Source: Anabas testudineus (lineage: Eukaryota > Chordata > Actinopteri > Anabantiformes > Anabantidae). From it: 64,000 nt of DNA. Positions 63,385-64,000 of this stretch are shown piece after piece. The stretch spans positions 10,417,336 through 10,481,335 of the forward strand of contig NC_046620.1 in assembly GCF_900324465.2 (NCBI RefSeq), in the 5' to 3' direction. The notes beneath the pieces are model-generated. The model saw nothing but the letters and a program-made list of their open reading frames with translations. It was not told where the DNA came from and searched no databases. Position numbers and translations under genes: made by a program. The stretch's first letter is position 1. Each line of letters begins with the position of its first letter.

Positions 63385-64000
63385 GGGGGGGGGTTGGTTT
63401 TGAATGGGGTTATTTAAAGGGGGATATTAGCAGATAAGCATGTTGCTGCCCGTCCTGGTGCTTTGTGCACCTGCTAAAGAACCCGGGAAGTGCTGCTGCA
63501 GTGGCAGTTTGGATGATGAAGGAGGTCAGAGGTCGTGGTGGAAGGGTCGTGGGGTGGGGGCTTGTACTCAGAAGCGGGGGCAGCACAATCAGTGCTCAGC
63601 TGTTTCTACGTATGTCTTCAGTCTGTATGTCAACCTATCAGTATCTTAAACATTTTATTGCCCTCAGTTAAGGGATACACTGCAGCTGATTTATTTATGA
63701 TGTCAACCCATCGTGGAGACATGATGCATGTGTGGCTTCATTCTCCAAAACACACTAAGTGGTTTCCTAAAAAAGCTGTGCTCTGTCGTTTTGAGCAGAT
63801 GTTGCTAAACTATGAATAAAAAGCACTGTGGACAATTGTCAGCTTTGGATTAATATACATTTAGAGCTCAAGTGATTATGGAATAAAACATAAACTGTCA
63901 TCAGATTTTTTTATTTTTACTTTTAAATCAGCTTAAAAATCTCCAGACAGAATTTTGGACGACAGTCCTGATTTCCACAAGACTATCAAACAGTTATAAA

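Noticed and set aside
63440-63819. Overlapping plus-strand frames at the right end, tested as a further grhl2 exon
   Set aside because: None continues the grhl2 DNA-binding domain, which should follow as ADYKESFNT-like sequence.

Overview
This window is ordinary nuclear DNA from a ray-finned (teleost) fish. The genes are vertebrate, with many short exons and GT-AG introns. The intergenic DNA is AT-rich, with CA/TG microsatellites, Tc1/mariner remnants and several repeats I recognise as common in teleosts. A type-IV antifreeze / 14-kDa apolipoprotein gene is present, a family I know only from fish.

Layout. 0.4-8.4 kb, minus: sv2a (synaptic vesicle glycoprotein 2A; last part off the left edge). 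9.4-13.2 kb, minus: sf3b4 (U2 snRNP SF3b subunit), complete. 13.6-20.3 kb, minus: lix1l, complete. 24.0-25.8 kb, plus: afp4-like gene, complete, tail-to-tail with pabpc1. 26.0-33.3 kb, minus: pabpc1 (cytoplasmic poly(A)-binding protein 1), complete, with a readable promoter, an A-rich 5' UTR and an intron in the 3' UTR. 34.4-42.0 kb, minus: ywhaz-type 14-3-3 gene, complete. 45.05-47.8 kb, minus: znf706, complete. 54.9-60.9 kb and beyond, plus: grhl2 (seven coding exons; the rest off the right edge). I placed each exon by matching the translation to known family members and checking splice sites and phase. Coding lengths come out as whole codons: sf3b4 403 aa, lix1l 356 aa, afp4 127 aa, pabpc1 635 aa, ywhaz 250 aa, znf706 76 aa, with 554 codons of sv2a and 328 of grhl2 visible.

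Context. sv2a-sf3b4-lix1l corresponds to human 1q21 and pabpc1-ywhaz-znf706-grhl2 keeps the order of human 8q22, so two human blocks are joined here, with the antifreeze/apolipoprotein gene at the seam. The genes are independent housekeeping or tissue genes (RNA processing and translation, signalling adaptor, synaptic vesicle, epithelial transcription factor), not an operon-like system.

I found no undescribed multigene system, no provirus, no CRISPR array and no convincing tRNA gene. The least explained signals are a 29-bp almost perfect hairpin in ywhaz intron 1, an RFX/CRE/NF-Y-like composite at the ywhaz promoter, a GC-AG intron in pabpc1 and a triplet-repeat 5' exon in sv2a. Family names and synteny are from memory; no search was run.
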